Assembly: GCA_016840125.1 (NCBI GenBank)
Contig: JAEOSY010000599.1
Location: 1 to 43,217, forward strand
DNA length: 43,217 nucleotides
Origin: Candidatus Helarchaeota archaeon
GTDB lineage: Archaea; Asgardarchaeota; Lokiarchaeia; Helarchaeales; HEL-GB-A
Direction of reading: 5' to 3'
This document shows positions 34,790 to 42,731 of the stretch, piece after piece. The notes under the pieces are model-generated. The model saw only the letters and a list, made by a program, of their open reading frames with translations, did no database searches and was not told the origin of the DNA. How positions within the stretch are numbered: position 1 is the first letter of the stretch; every line of letters starts with the position of its first letter. Made by a program: the position numbers and the translations under genes.

Positions 34790-35836
34790 TTATATACTCC
34801 TCAATCGCTTTGAAATTTGCTTTTTAATAAAACCCATCGCATCCATTGCATCTTCATCTCGGAGCGTTTTACCCGTATAATGGATAAACACATCCTCTAA
34901 AGAGGGCGCACGCATGCGGACTTGTTGAATTTCAAACCCATTTTCAGAAGCAATCTTAAAAACTTTGGGGAGAGCAGTATCCGTATCCTTAACTTCAATA
35001 GCAACCGTGGCATCGCCAACTTGATTTAATTGATCAATAAAACGGTTTGTCTGATCTTCTTTACCAAACTGGTTTAAACGCTTAAAAGCACGGTTTAATC
35101 GTTTCGGATCCACATCTATTTCAATGATTTGCCCTCCAATCTGCTTCTTCAAAGCATCTGGTGTATCTAATGCAACGATCTTCCCGCGATCAATGATTCC
35201 AACGCGATTACACAGTTTATCCGCCTCCTCCATATAATGGGTTGACATAAAAATTGCGAAAGTTCCCTTCCCTTTCTTCTTTTTAAGTTTAGACACATGT
35301 TCCCATATGGATTTACGGGAGACCGGGTCCAGCCCTAAAGATGGTTCATCCAAGAATAGAAGCTGGGGTTCGACAAGTAATCCCCGTGCAATTTCAAGAC
35401 GTCGTCTCATTCCCCCGGAATAAGTATCAACTAGTCCATCGGCTCGCTGACCTAACTGGACTAATTTGAGCATTTCTTCGATGCGGTCATCTCTTTCTTT
35501 GCCCTGCAGATTATAAAGGGCAGCTTGAAACTCTAAATTTTCATACCCCGTCAATTGTCCATCGACTGTGATATCCTGCGGAACGTAGCCAATGATGCGC
35601 CTGACATCTTCTTGCTCCGCCATTATATCAAATCCACCGACCGTTGCACGACCTGCTGATGGTTGATACAAAGTGCATAGCATTTTAATTGTGGTTGATT
35701 TCCCAGCGCCATTGGGTCCTAGAAACCCAAAAATTTCACCGCTTTCAATATGAAAATCAATATTATCAACTGCAACGAGGTCGCCCCACGCTTTGGTTAG
35801 ACCTTCCACTTCAACGATGTTGATACTCTCCGTCAT
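34790..35836 (-). CDS. ABC exporter ATP-binding protein (DrrA-like)
   Basis: 348 residues from ATG 35836. Walker A GPNGAGKS, signature YSGGMRRR, Walker B LLFLDEPSLGLDP, switch His in MSTHYMEEADKLCNRV. The C-terminal about 110 residues are the DrrA-type extension with a strand-rich unit (IIEIDVDPKRLNRAF...) and IQQVRMRAPSLEDVFIHYTG. TTG 35845 is an alternative start. TTTATAAAAAG around 35867-35878 (minus strand) is the likely TATA box, between the gene and a palindrome. Confidence 0.95.
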   Translation of the reverse strand: MTESINIVEVEGLTKAWGDLVAVDNIDFHIESGEIFGFLGPNGAGKSTTIKMLCTLYQPSAGRATVGGFDIMAEQEDVRRIIGYVPQDITVDGQLTGYENLEFQAALYNLQGKERDDRIEEMLKLVQLGQRADGLVDTYSGGMRRRLEIARGLLVEPQLLFLDEPSLGLDPVSRKSIWEHVSKLKKKKGKGTFAIFMSTHYMEEADKLCNRVGIIDRGKIVALDTPDALKKQIGGQIIEIDVDPKRLNRAFKRLNQFGKEDQTNRFIDQLNQVGDATVAIEVKDTDTALPKVFKIASENGFEIQQVRMRAPSLEDVFIHYTGKTLRDEDAMDAMGFIKKQISKRLRSI

Positions 35837-35901
35837 ACTTATCAACCTTCCAAATTTAATCGCAAACTTTTTATAAATCTATATTCTTTCTATAAACTAA
35901 A

Positions 35902-35919
35902 TTGATCACTAATGATCAA
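35902..35919. promoter_or_regulatory. Palindromic operator between ABC exporter and its regulator
   Basis: TTGATCA-CTAA-TGATCAA: perfect seven-base arms around a four-base spacer. It lies in the divergent promoter region, upstream of the exporter's TATA box and next to TTTATTTAAA (35920-35929), the likely TATA box for the regulator. The winged-helix protein at 35973 is the natural candidate to bind it. Confidence 0.55.
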
Positions 35920-35972
35920 CTTTATTTAAAAACTTTACTCGCTAAAAGCAAGTATTATACTGGTGAAAGAAC

Positions 35973-36668
35973 ATATCTATTAAAAAAAGTAGCGAACCAA
36001 AACTAGAAGTCTTACGGTCTATAATAGATCGCTACCCATTCGGCTATACCCTTATGGAAATATATAAGAAATTTAAAACGGAGCATGGGATTGGGAGTAG
36101 AAATACTCTCAAGAAGTATTTAGAAATTTTGCTGGAAAGAGAGGAAATCACCTCAACAATTATTGGAAATTACAGGATCTTCCGATCAAAAGAACCGTTC
36201 TCGATGAAGGTGTTGTTTGCTCAATATCCCCATCTGGAAGAATTCTCTCTTAATTTATTCTCTGCCTTAACAAAAGTTTTAGCTAGCGATATGGAACAGA
36301 AAGGAAAACTCATTGGAATAGAAATGGCAAGATCCAACCCTATTTTGGAATCCAAAGTTATTAAACAGTTTCAAAAAGCCAAAGACTTCTTTAAAATAAT
36401 GCCATTTCAAAAATTTGTAGAAACCCTAAGAGAACAAACATCCTTTGAGTTTGAAACGGATGTCAAAATTAGTGTTAATGAGAATCAAGCAGTCCTCACC
36501 TTTAAAGATAAAAAATTACTAGAGCGGGACGGTTGGATTTTTTATTATCTTATAGCTGGAATCCTTGAAACTCATTTAAATGAGATTTTCAATCAGAATG
36601 TAACTGTAAATGTTCAATCAATTAATAAAAAAGCGTGTGTCATATTGGTTAAAAAAATTGAAGCATGA
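35973..36668 (+). CDS. Winged-helix regulator of the ABC exporter, probably with a non-canonical start
   Basis: The first ATG at 36054 falls inside the DNA-binding domain. The frame is open back to TGA 35964 and reads KLEVLRSIIDRYPFGYTLME, the missing first helix of a PadR/winged-helix fold (followed by GIGSRNTLKKYLEIL and the wing TSTIIGNYRIFRSK). No ATG/GTG/TTG occurs in that stretch; GGTGA at 35962-35966 precedes ATA 35973 by six bases. From there the protein has 231 residues. The C-terminal 140 resemble V4R/ATC-hydrolase-like sensing domains (WIFYYLIAGILETHLNEIFN ... CVILVKK). It likely controls the exporter through the palindrome at 35902. The start is uncertain; the gene is not. Confidence 0.7.
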   Translation: MSIKKSSEPKLEVLRSIIDRYPFGYTLMEIYKKFKTEHGIGSRNTLKKYLEILLEREEITSTIIGNYRIFRSKEPFSMKVLFAQYPHLEEFSLNLFSALTKVLASDMEQKGKLIGIEMARSNPILESKVIKQFQKAKDFFKIMPFQKFVETLREQTSFEFETDVKISVNENQAVLTFKDKKLLERDGWIFYYLIAGILETHLNEIFNQNVTVNVQSINKKACVILVKKIEA

Positions 36669-36727
36669 TATTTTACCATTTTACTTTAAATTTAAACTCC
36701 TTTTCCCGAACGTTATTTTAAGTTTAG

Positions 36728-37141
36728 TCAATCCATTATCTGTGAGATACCTACCTGTGGACTTGGGGCTGATTTTTTTGTGGGTAATCTCAATAAATAA
36801 GTCGTAATAACGCCTGCTAAGAAGAAAAGAAGGATTTGCACAGGTAGTAACGGAACAAAGAAAATTGCAGAGAGCCCAATTGTAACCCATATTAAGATTA
36901 TCGCTATGATTTTTGCCTTTAATGGGATTCCCTTGCCATCTCTATAATCCCTAATGTATTGTCCAAAATATTTGTTATTTAGAAGCCAGTTGTAAAATCG
37001 TTCAGATCCCCTAGCGTAACAGGCAGCTGCAAGCAATAAAAAGGGCGTGGTCGGCACCAAAGGCAGAACGATCCCGATAGCACCCAACCCTACGCAAATA
37101 TGCCCGAGAAGTATAAGAAGTTTGCCCACAATTTTCCTCAA
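36728..37141 (-). CDS. DUF454 (YbaN-like) inner membrane protein
   Basis: 137 residues. The family signature is clear: GLGAIGIVLPLVPTTPFLLL, then ACYARGSERFYNWLL and a KAKIIAI second half with two helices. Four short transmembrane helices in all. Function unknown for the family. TTG 37141 is the outer start; GTG 37129 has GAGG six bases upstream and is just as likely. Confidence 0.93.
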   Translation of the reverse strand: MRKIVGKLLILLGHICVGLGAIGIVLPLVPTTPFLLLAAACYARGSERFYNWLLNNKYFGQYIRDYRDGKGIPLKAKIIAIILIWVTIGLSAIFFVPLLPVQILLFFLAGVITTYLLRLPTKKSAPSPQVGISQIMD

Positions 37142-37304
37142 TACTTTTCATCTCTGAAAATGAAAATATAACAATGTTAATCTGTTTTTTACTTTTAAAT
37201 GTATAAGAAATTTTTGCTCTGCGCCAAGGTCCTTTTACTCTTCTGAGTTCAAGTTTTAGTTTAAGTTAATAAAATTTTTATGGTGCAACCTTGGTACTTA
37301 ACCT

Positions 37305-38249
37305 ATGATTGCTAAGTACGTGCTTCCGATATTAATTTTCACGACGGTGCTTTTCTGGTTACTCACCATTTTCATCCCGATTCAGGCAGGACTCTTTACT
37401 TTACTCCAGTATATTAGTTTAGGAATTCTTCTTTTCTACTTAGGCATCCTTCTGGGTAGTGGCATGACTTATGCCACTCAATACAAAGGAATAGACTGTC
37501 CAGGGCTTATTCGAGAACGATTCACAACCACTCTTTCAGATAATGTAGTGCTACATGGTCAAATTCTCTCAACAAGTAAAATGGATCACACTACACCTGT
37601 CGTCCTTGCCTGTCATGGTTGGTTTGGGAACATAGAATGGCGTAATGATCTCACTTACCCGCTCGTCATACAAGGATATAAGGTAGTGACTTATAATCAC
37701 CGTGGGCACGGTCTACGGCCCTATAAAAGTGGTGGAAATAAAGCGGAACTCCAGAAAACCGTTATGGATGTACAACAAGTCGTTGATTTCATCGAATCCC
37801 GCCCCGATTTAAATCATGAGAAATTAGCCGCTATAGGATTTAGTTTAGGGGGAACTACATTACTCATCGGGGGCTATCTTGATGATCGTATCAAATTAAT
37901 TATGGCGTTTTGCACGAGTCACGAATCGCTAAAGACGAACCGCTCTTGGGCTCGGGTGATCCGTTTTCTATTCCGTTTATCGGGTCTTAATATTAATCCT
38001 TCAGAAGCACTCAATCGTCAAATATCGCCTAAATATTTCTTGGATCAGAGAAAGGAGAATAAGGTGGTTTGTTTGGCTCATACAAAAAATGACCGTGTCG
38101 TGCCCTATGATGCATTCCTCCAAAACAAGGAACTTTTAGAGTTACCAGAGGAGCAAACAATAGTCTTCGAAAGGGGAGATCATGCCTTTACCGGACAAAA
38201 CACAGTACTTCTTTCGCAGGTCATTAAATGGTTGAAAACCTATCTTTAA
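37305..38249 (+). CDS. Membrane-anchored alpha/beta hydrolase
   Basis: 314 residues. Two N-terminal helices (1-25 and 28-50) anchor the protein. The hydrolase domain has the oxyanion motif ACHGWFG, YNHRGHG, the nucleophile elbow GFSLGG (Ser near 187), the acid in KNDRVVP and the histidine in GDHAF. These complete a Ser-Asp-His triad typical of esterases/lipases; substrate unknown. TTTTTATGG around 37276-37283 lies about 25 bases before ATG 37305, so the message is probably leaderless. Confidence 0.88.
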   Translation: MIAKYVLPILIFTTVLFWLLTIFIPIQAGLFTLLQYISLGILLFYLGILLGSGMTYATQYKGIDCPGLIRERFTTTLSDNVVLHGQILSTSKMDHTTPVVLACHGWFGNIEWRNDLTYPLVIQGYKVVTYNHRGHGLRPYKSGGNKAELQKTVMDVQQVVDFIESRPDLNHEKLAAIGFSLGGTTLLIGGYLDDRIKLIMAFCTSHESLKTNRSWARVIRFLFRLSGLNINPSEALNRQISPKYFLDQRKENKVVCLAHTKNDRVVPYDAFLQNKELLELPEEQTIVFERGDHAFTGQNTVLLSQVIKWLKTYL

Positions 38250-38252
38250 TCC

Positions 38253-39440
38253 TTATTTTTTCTGTATGAAACCTAATATAAAAGAGATCACACCAAAACA
38301 AATCAAATATATAATGCTGAGCACAAAAACATTTGAAGTAGCGAGGATCGCACCAAATACTAGCGTTACGGTAAATGCACCCAGAAATCCAAATGTCAAA
38401 ACCAATCCTGAAATCGTTCCCGCTAGTTCCTCTGGAAGCGTTTTAACTTCAATACTGATAGTCATGCAGATTGGTATCATAGAGCCAACCATTAATCCCA
38501 GAAAGAATATCAAAGCCCATATCACTAGTTCGGTATAAATCAATTGGAGTGATACCAATAATGTTACTGCGATTATTGAACAGAAAATTAGGAATATCTT
38601 CCGCTTTCCCACCCGGTCTGATAAAGTGGGAAATGAAATATTTCCTATAGTAGTACCTAAAGAAAGAATTGAGGCTAAGTATCCGTAAATACCTTCAGCT
38701 AATCCTCTATCCAACGTGAAATCATGCATATAATTTGTAAATCCAGCAAGGATCGAGAACGCAAAAAAAATCGTCATACACAGACCGATAATGTATTTAT
38801 TCGTCAAAATTTGCTTCAATCTCGCTATTGAAAATGCATTATTAGATGCTTTGCTAGCGGAATCTTTTTCTTTCACAATGATTATCCATAAAACTGAACT
38901 GACAAGGGTGAAGATTCCATAAAACATAAAGGTAAACCGCCAGTTCGCCTGAAAAAGTGGGAGTACCACTGTGGGGGTAATTGCTAAACCCACAACCTGT
39001 CCAAATCCTCCTGCCGCTAAATAAATCCCGGATGCCGTACCCTTCTTTTCATCAGTAAACCAATCTGCTACAATCTTAGCTAAATTTGGGAAGAGTAATC
39101 CTCCACCAGCTCCAAATAAAAAACTAGTTATAAGAAGGAAGGTAAAATCCCCCGAGAATCCCCGTAAAAATCCGAAGACTGTAATTAAAGCTCCTGAAAT
39201 GATCGTCGCATTCCGACAACCTATTTTATCTGTAATAATTCCCCCTAAAAATACAAAAATTACGATAGCCAGAATCGGAACTGAATAAATCCACGAAATC
39301 TGAAAGGGATCTAACCCTAAATCTGTGGCAAAACCCCCCTCTATAACCGGCACGAAAATCCACGCTAAGGTGAAAGTGAAATGAAAAATACTCCCTACAA
39401 CGAGAATGAGCCATTTGTAGTTGGGTGAATCGCTTTTCAT
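38253..39440 (-). CDS. Major facilitator superfamily transporter
   Basis: 395 residues, 12 transmembrane helices. MFS markers: GGIITDKIGCRNA (loop 2-3), FGAGGGLLFPNLAKIVADWF, and the repeat copy TLSDRVGKRK between helices 8 and 9. The gene lies 25 bp after the FGGY kinase gene in the same direction, so it probably imports the sugar, polyol or related compound that the kinase phosphorylates. It is convergent with the hydrolase, 3 bp apart. Confidence 0.92.
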   Translation of the reverse strand: MKSDSPNYKWLILVVGSIFHFTFTLAWIFVPVIEGGFATDLGLDPFQISWIYSVPILAIVIFVFLGGIITDKIGCRNATIISGALITVFGFLRGFSGDFTFLLITSFLFGAGGGLLFPNLAKIVADWFTDEKKGTASGIYLAAGGFGQVVGLAITPTVVLPLFQANWRFTFMFYGIFTLVSSVLWIIIVKEKDSASKASNNAFSIARLKQILTNKYIIGLCMTIFFAFSILAGFTNYMHDFTLDRGLAEGIYGYLASILSLGTTIGNISFPTLSDRVGKRKIFLIFCSIIAVTLLVSLQLIYTELVIWALIFFLGLMVGSMIPICMTISIEVKTLPEELAGTISGLVLTFGFLGAFTVTLVFGAILATSNVFVLSIIYLICFGVISFILGFIQKK

Positions 39441-39465
39441 GACCGTCCCCGGATTATAGTAGAGA

Positions 39466-40992
39466 TTAGATGATTTTACTTATCTTCTTTTGGATTTTCC
39501 ACCACTTCTTATAGAACTTTCGCAACTTTTTCTGCTGGGGACCCGGTTCCACCACTTCTTTCAAATGTACCATCGCTTTAATGGCGTCAGGAAAACTTGC
39601 ATGAATTCCAACCCCCACTGCCGTGCAAATGGCAGCACCTAACCCCGTCGCTTCGATAGTTTGGTACGTTTTAATCGGGAACCGAAGCGTATCTGCCACA
39701 ATTTGGACGAACGTCTTGCTCTTCGATAATCCCCCACACATCCCTACCTCCTTGACCTTCAGTTGGGAGATCTCTTCAATTTGATCCCAATTCGCTTTGA
39801 TAGCATAGGCCATACTCTCCAAGAATGCCCGGACGAACTGCTTTTTTCCATAGTTCCCCATATACACGGGTAATTCAAACAAGAAGCCACCTAACCCCAT
39901 GGGGCCAATGGCGTCCATATTCATAACAAACGGTCCGAGGATAGCATAAACGCCCTCAGCTCCTGGTGGGACATCTGCTGCAAGCTCTTCCATTAATTGA
40001 AAGGCGTCCTTTCCTTGTTGTCTTGCTTTTTCACGTTCTAAATCTGCCAAATTATCCCTCATCCAGCGAAAGATTTTTCCTGACTCTCCCGCGCTGCTTT
40101 CAAAAATCCAATACTCTGGGAACAGGTAGTTGTTCGTCCAAGTGCGCATTTGTTCATCAATAATTGGGTACGAAGTTATCATTTGGAGCATTGATGTGGT
40201 ACCTGCTACAATTCCTAACTGTCCTTCCTTGTTAAACCCCATCCCCAGTAAAGCGCACTGGGAATCAGCGCCTCCCATGACTACTGGGATTCCTTCAACC
40301 AATGATGTCTCCTTTGCTGCTTGCTTGGTGACTTCCCCAGTTTTGGTTCCTGCGTTGACCACCTCTGGAAAAATATCATCCTTCAAATCTAACATGTCAA
40401 CTATTTCTTTAGACCAAGTTCTTGTATGGATATCAAAGAGTTCAGTTTCACATGCATTCGTGGGCTCGCAATAGACCTCCCCTGAAAACTTGAATAAGAT
40501 CCATTCGTTCATCATCATAATGCGATGAATTTTATCATAAATTTCTGGCTTTTTCTCTTTAAACCATTGCAGACGGGCGCTGGCAAACATAAACGGTGGG
40601 TTATGCCCGGTTAATTCGTAGAGTTTCTTCCCATGACTCGCCTTCATATTCATCCCTTGCTCAAGAGCGCGGATATCGTTCGCGGGCCCTGCATATAATT
40701 CCTTCCCCTTCTCATCTATCCACACTGATCCCTCTCGAAAACTCGAGGCGCTTACACCCTTTATTTGATCGGGTTTAATTTTTGCAACCCCTATTGCGTC
40801 TTTGGTAATTCTACAAATTATCTTCCAAAAATCATCGGGATTGAATTCCAACGCGAGCTCTGGACCATCAGGCGGTGTAAAATACGTCCATTCCTCATAT
40901 GAAATTGCATGTAACTTTCCCACTTCATCAAAAATGAGCGCACGGCCACCACCCGTGCCCGCATCAATCACTAGAAAGTAGCTCTCTGCCAT
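39466..40992 (-). CDS. FGGY-family carbohydrate kinase
   Basis: 508 residues. Both actin-like halves are present: phosphate loop IDAGTGGGRALIFD, substrate region SSFREGSVWIDEKG and NDIRA, the second domain with GGADSQCALLGMG and AGTTSMLQM, and the adenosine-binding GMCGGLSKSKTFVQIVADTL. Sequence is closest in feel to xylulokinase/AI-2 kinase (LsrK) types; the exact substrate cannot be assigned. GGAG precedes ATG 40992. It forms an operon with the MFS gene. Confidence 0.9.
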   Translation of the reverse strand: MAESYFLVIDAGTGGGRALIFDEVGKLHAISYEEWTYFTPPDGPELALEFNPDDFWKIICRITKDAIGVAKIKPDQIKGVSASSFREGSVWIDEKGKELYAGPANDIRALEQGMNMKASHGKKLYELTGHNPPFMFASARLQWFKEKKPEIYDKIHRIMMMNEWILFKFSGEVYCEPTNACETELFDIHTRTWSKEIVDMLDLKDDIFPEVVNAGTKTGEVTKQAAKETSLVEGIPVVMGGADSQCALLGMGFNKEGQLGIVAGTTSMLQMITSYPIIDEQMRTWTNNYLFPEYWIFESSAGESGKIFRWMRDNLADLEREKARQQGKDAFQLMEELAADVPPGAEGVYAILGPFVMNMDAIGPMGLGGFLFELPVYMGNYGKKQFVRAFLESMAYAIKANWDQIEEISQLKVKEVGMCGGLSKSKTFVQIVADTLRFPIKTYQTIEATGLGAAICTAVGVGIHASFPDAIKAMVHLKEVVEPGPQQKKLRKFYKKWWKIQKKISKII

Positions 40993-41066
40993 ACCATCTT
41001 AACTCCAGATAGAAAATGATATAGAATACAAGCCTTATTGTTTTTATAAAAATAAAGGTTGGAAAT

Positions 41067-41600
41067 ATGGAGCGAAACGAGCACATTCGGGCACGGTATA
41101 GCTGCCGGAAATTTAAAGCCGATGAGGTTTCGGATGAATTATTGCTTGAAATTCTGGAGACGGCACGATGGGCACCTTCTGGGCTGAATAACCAGCCTTG
41201 GCGATTTATACTCATCAGAGATCCTCAGATTAAAGAACAGGTTTCCCATCAAACAAAGCCACATTACTCCTCAATCATCAAGAATGCTCCCTGTTGTATC
41301 GCAGTTTTCTATGACAAGGATGCAGGTTATAATTATGTTAAGGACGTACAAGCTATTGGAGCTGCAATTGAGCATATTTTATTATCAATTCATAATTTAA
41401 GATTAGGTGGTGTCTGGTTGGGGGAGATCCTGAATAAAAAAAATGAAGTGGAACGAATTCTAGAGGTTCCTGAAACTTTGGAATTGATGGCAGTTATCGC
41501 ACTTGGTTATCCTGACGAAAAACCGAAATCCCGCTCACGAAAAAATCTATCAGAATTAGTCTTTCTAAATAAGTATGGTAATTCTTATTACAAAAAATAA
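41067..41600 (+). CDS. Nitroreductase-family flavoprotein
   Basis: 177 residues of the FMN-binding nitroreductase fold: RARYSCRKF at the N-terminus, ARWAPSGLNNQPWRF (the FMN loop), KNAPCCIAVF, DVQAIGAAIEHILLSIHNLRLGGVW and VIALGYPDE. It uses NAD(P)H to reduce nitro groups, quinones or similar. TTTTTATAAAAAT at 41039-41051 is a good TATA box, about 20 bases before ATG 41067. It is divergent from the kinase gene. Confidence 0.92.
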   Translation: MERNEHIRARYSCRKFKADEVSDELLLEILETARWAPSGLNNQPWRFILIRDPQIKEQVSHQTKPHYSSIIKNAPCCIAVFYDKDAGYNYVKDVQAIGAAIEHILLSIHNLRLGGVWLGEILNKKNEVERILEVPETLELMAVIALGYPDEKPKSRSRKNLSELVFLNKYGNSYYKK

Positions 41601-41613
41601 ATCCGTATTCCAT

Positions 41614-42105
41614 TTATTTTTTGACGTTTCTTTGTAATTCTTTCCAGGACCAAACAACAGTATTTTGCGTTTCAGATGTCCTTTCTAAAATTTGTTTTAG
41701 ATATTTATCCTCCGTTAGTAAAACTCCTTTCAATGCGACTGCGGTAGCCCCAATCCAGCAATCCATTAGGTCAGGAAAATTCTCGTGTCTGAGCAGAATT
41801 GCAATTTTACTTGCTTCGGGGATGAGATGTGGGTGCTTAATTTCAACTACTTTGGAGGCTAGGATTGTTGGAAGAATTTGAGTATATCTCTTTAATATGG
41901 CTACATCTTTTTTATTTCGATACTCTCGATTAAGTTTATACATGGTTTCTATTAAGCAAACAGATGGAAGATATATTTTATAACCAGGAATACCATGTTT
42001 CCATAAATTTCGGAGTTCCTTTTTAAAATTGAAGGTAATATTAATTTCTATTCCAAAAATCGGGAGAAGATATGTAGTATCTAGAATTAGATTTTTCTCT
42101 GGCAT
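41614..42105 (-). CDS. PIN-domain ribonuclease, VapC-like toxin
   Basis: 163 residues with the acidic PIN residues: D in ILDTTYLLP, E in SVCLIETMYKL, D in PDLMDCWIGATA, D in LLTEDKYL. ATG 42105 directly follows the stop of the antitoxin gene, a typical toxin-antitoxin arrangement. VapC proteins cut specific RNAs such as tRNA or rRNA; the target is unknown here. Confidence 0.88.
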   Translation of the reverse strand: MPEKNLILDTTYLLPIFGIEINITFNFKKELRNLWKHGIPGYKIYLPSVCLIETMYKLNREYRNKKDVAILKRYTQILPTILASKVVEIKHPHLIPEASKIAILLRHENFPDLMDCWIGATAVALKGVLLTEDKYLKQILERTSETQNTVVWSWKELQRNVKK

Positions 42106-42354
42106 TTAATCCCTTTGCTCTTGTAACTTTCCTTCTTCTTCTAGCTCCTTTTCAAGGCTTTCCGGAGTACCCTTAGCAATAACAGGCATGTCGAGTGCCT
42201 CATCTATTGAATATATTTTTTTCACAATAATCTCTCCTTCAAATGCTTGAATAAGAACTTTATCACCCGGTTTGAGACCTGCCGCATCACGTATTCCTTT
42301 TTTAGGCAGTATTTCTCCCTTCTTACCAATTTTTGTTTCCTGTTTTGTAGTCAT
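42106..42354 (-). CDS. AbrB-family antitoxin, VapB-like
   Basis: 82 residues. Residues 1-48 are the swapped-hairpin AbrB fold (TKIGKKGEILPKKGIRDAAG, then LKPGDKVLIQAFEGEIIVKKI); the rest is an acidic helical tail (ESLEKELEEEGKLQEQ) that would wrap the toxin. It should bind its own promoter, where a nine-base inverted repeat is seen. Confidence 0.88.
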   Translation of the reverse strand: MTTKQETKIGKKGEILPKKGIRDAAGLKPGDKVLIQAFEGEIIVKKIYSIDEALDMPVIAKGTPESLEKELEEEGKLQEQRD

Positions 42355-42388
42355 TAAGTGAAAATATTGCGTCGGATATTTATTTATC

Positions 42389-42416
42389 TTTCGGAAATTT
42401 TCGTTTTTTTCCGAAA
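42389..42416. promoter_or_regulatory. Inverted repeat upstream of the VapBC-like pair
   Basis: TTTCGGAAA (42389-42397) and TTTCCGAAA (42408-42416), perfect nine-base arms with a ten-base spacer, 35 bases before the antitoxin start. This is a good candidate for the autoregulatory operator; it could also act with the adjacent T-run as a terminator for the upstream RNA. Confidence 0.5.
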
Positions 42417-42419
42417 AAA

Positions 42420-42520
42420 AATTAAAAATAATCGGACGTGGTGCCCGTCTCCATCTGGGGACCCTCAGTCTGCTTGTTCAGTCCTGTCCGAAGACTCTTC
42501 CGCCCGACTCATCATCGGAT
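42420..42520 (-). ncRNA. Probable structured non-coding RNA
   Basis: A G/C-rich block in an A/T-rich gap. On the minus strand TTTAAATA at 42542-42549 would start transcription near 42520, and a T-run (TTTTTAATTTTTTTT, about 42413-42427) would end it, about 100 nt. The block pairs with itself: TCGGAC 42432-42437 with GTCCGA 42486-42491, an inner hairpin GTCTCC-ATCT-GGGGAC at 42447-42462, and CCGA/TCGG near 42504-42518. ATGATGA near the 5' end and CTGA further on resemble C and D boxes, but spacing does not fit a canonical C/D guide. No known family is assigned. Confidence 0.45.
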
Positions 42521-42549
42521 GGGATAAATAATCCCTCCCCCTATTTAAA

Positions 42550-42731
42550 CCTAATCTTCTCATAATAGATTTATTCAATCTTCGTACAGCCTATGCTCTT
42601 TCCACGTATTTGAAGACAGCCCACTATAAATAACCTCAGAAGTGATGGAATCAACTAGTTCCTTCTTTAATCAAGGACAGAAAGTACTACATAAAAGAAA
42701 GTGAAAACTAGGGGGCTATTTTTTCTTCATG
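42550..42731. other. Remainder of the 377-bp gap between antitoxin and surface protein genes
   Basis: No open frame of note. A TATA-like CTATAAATAA at about 42622-42631 points rightward but no gene follows on that strand. Confidence 0.4.
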
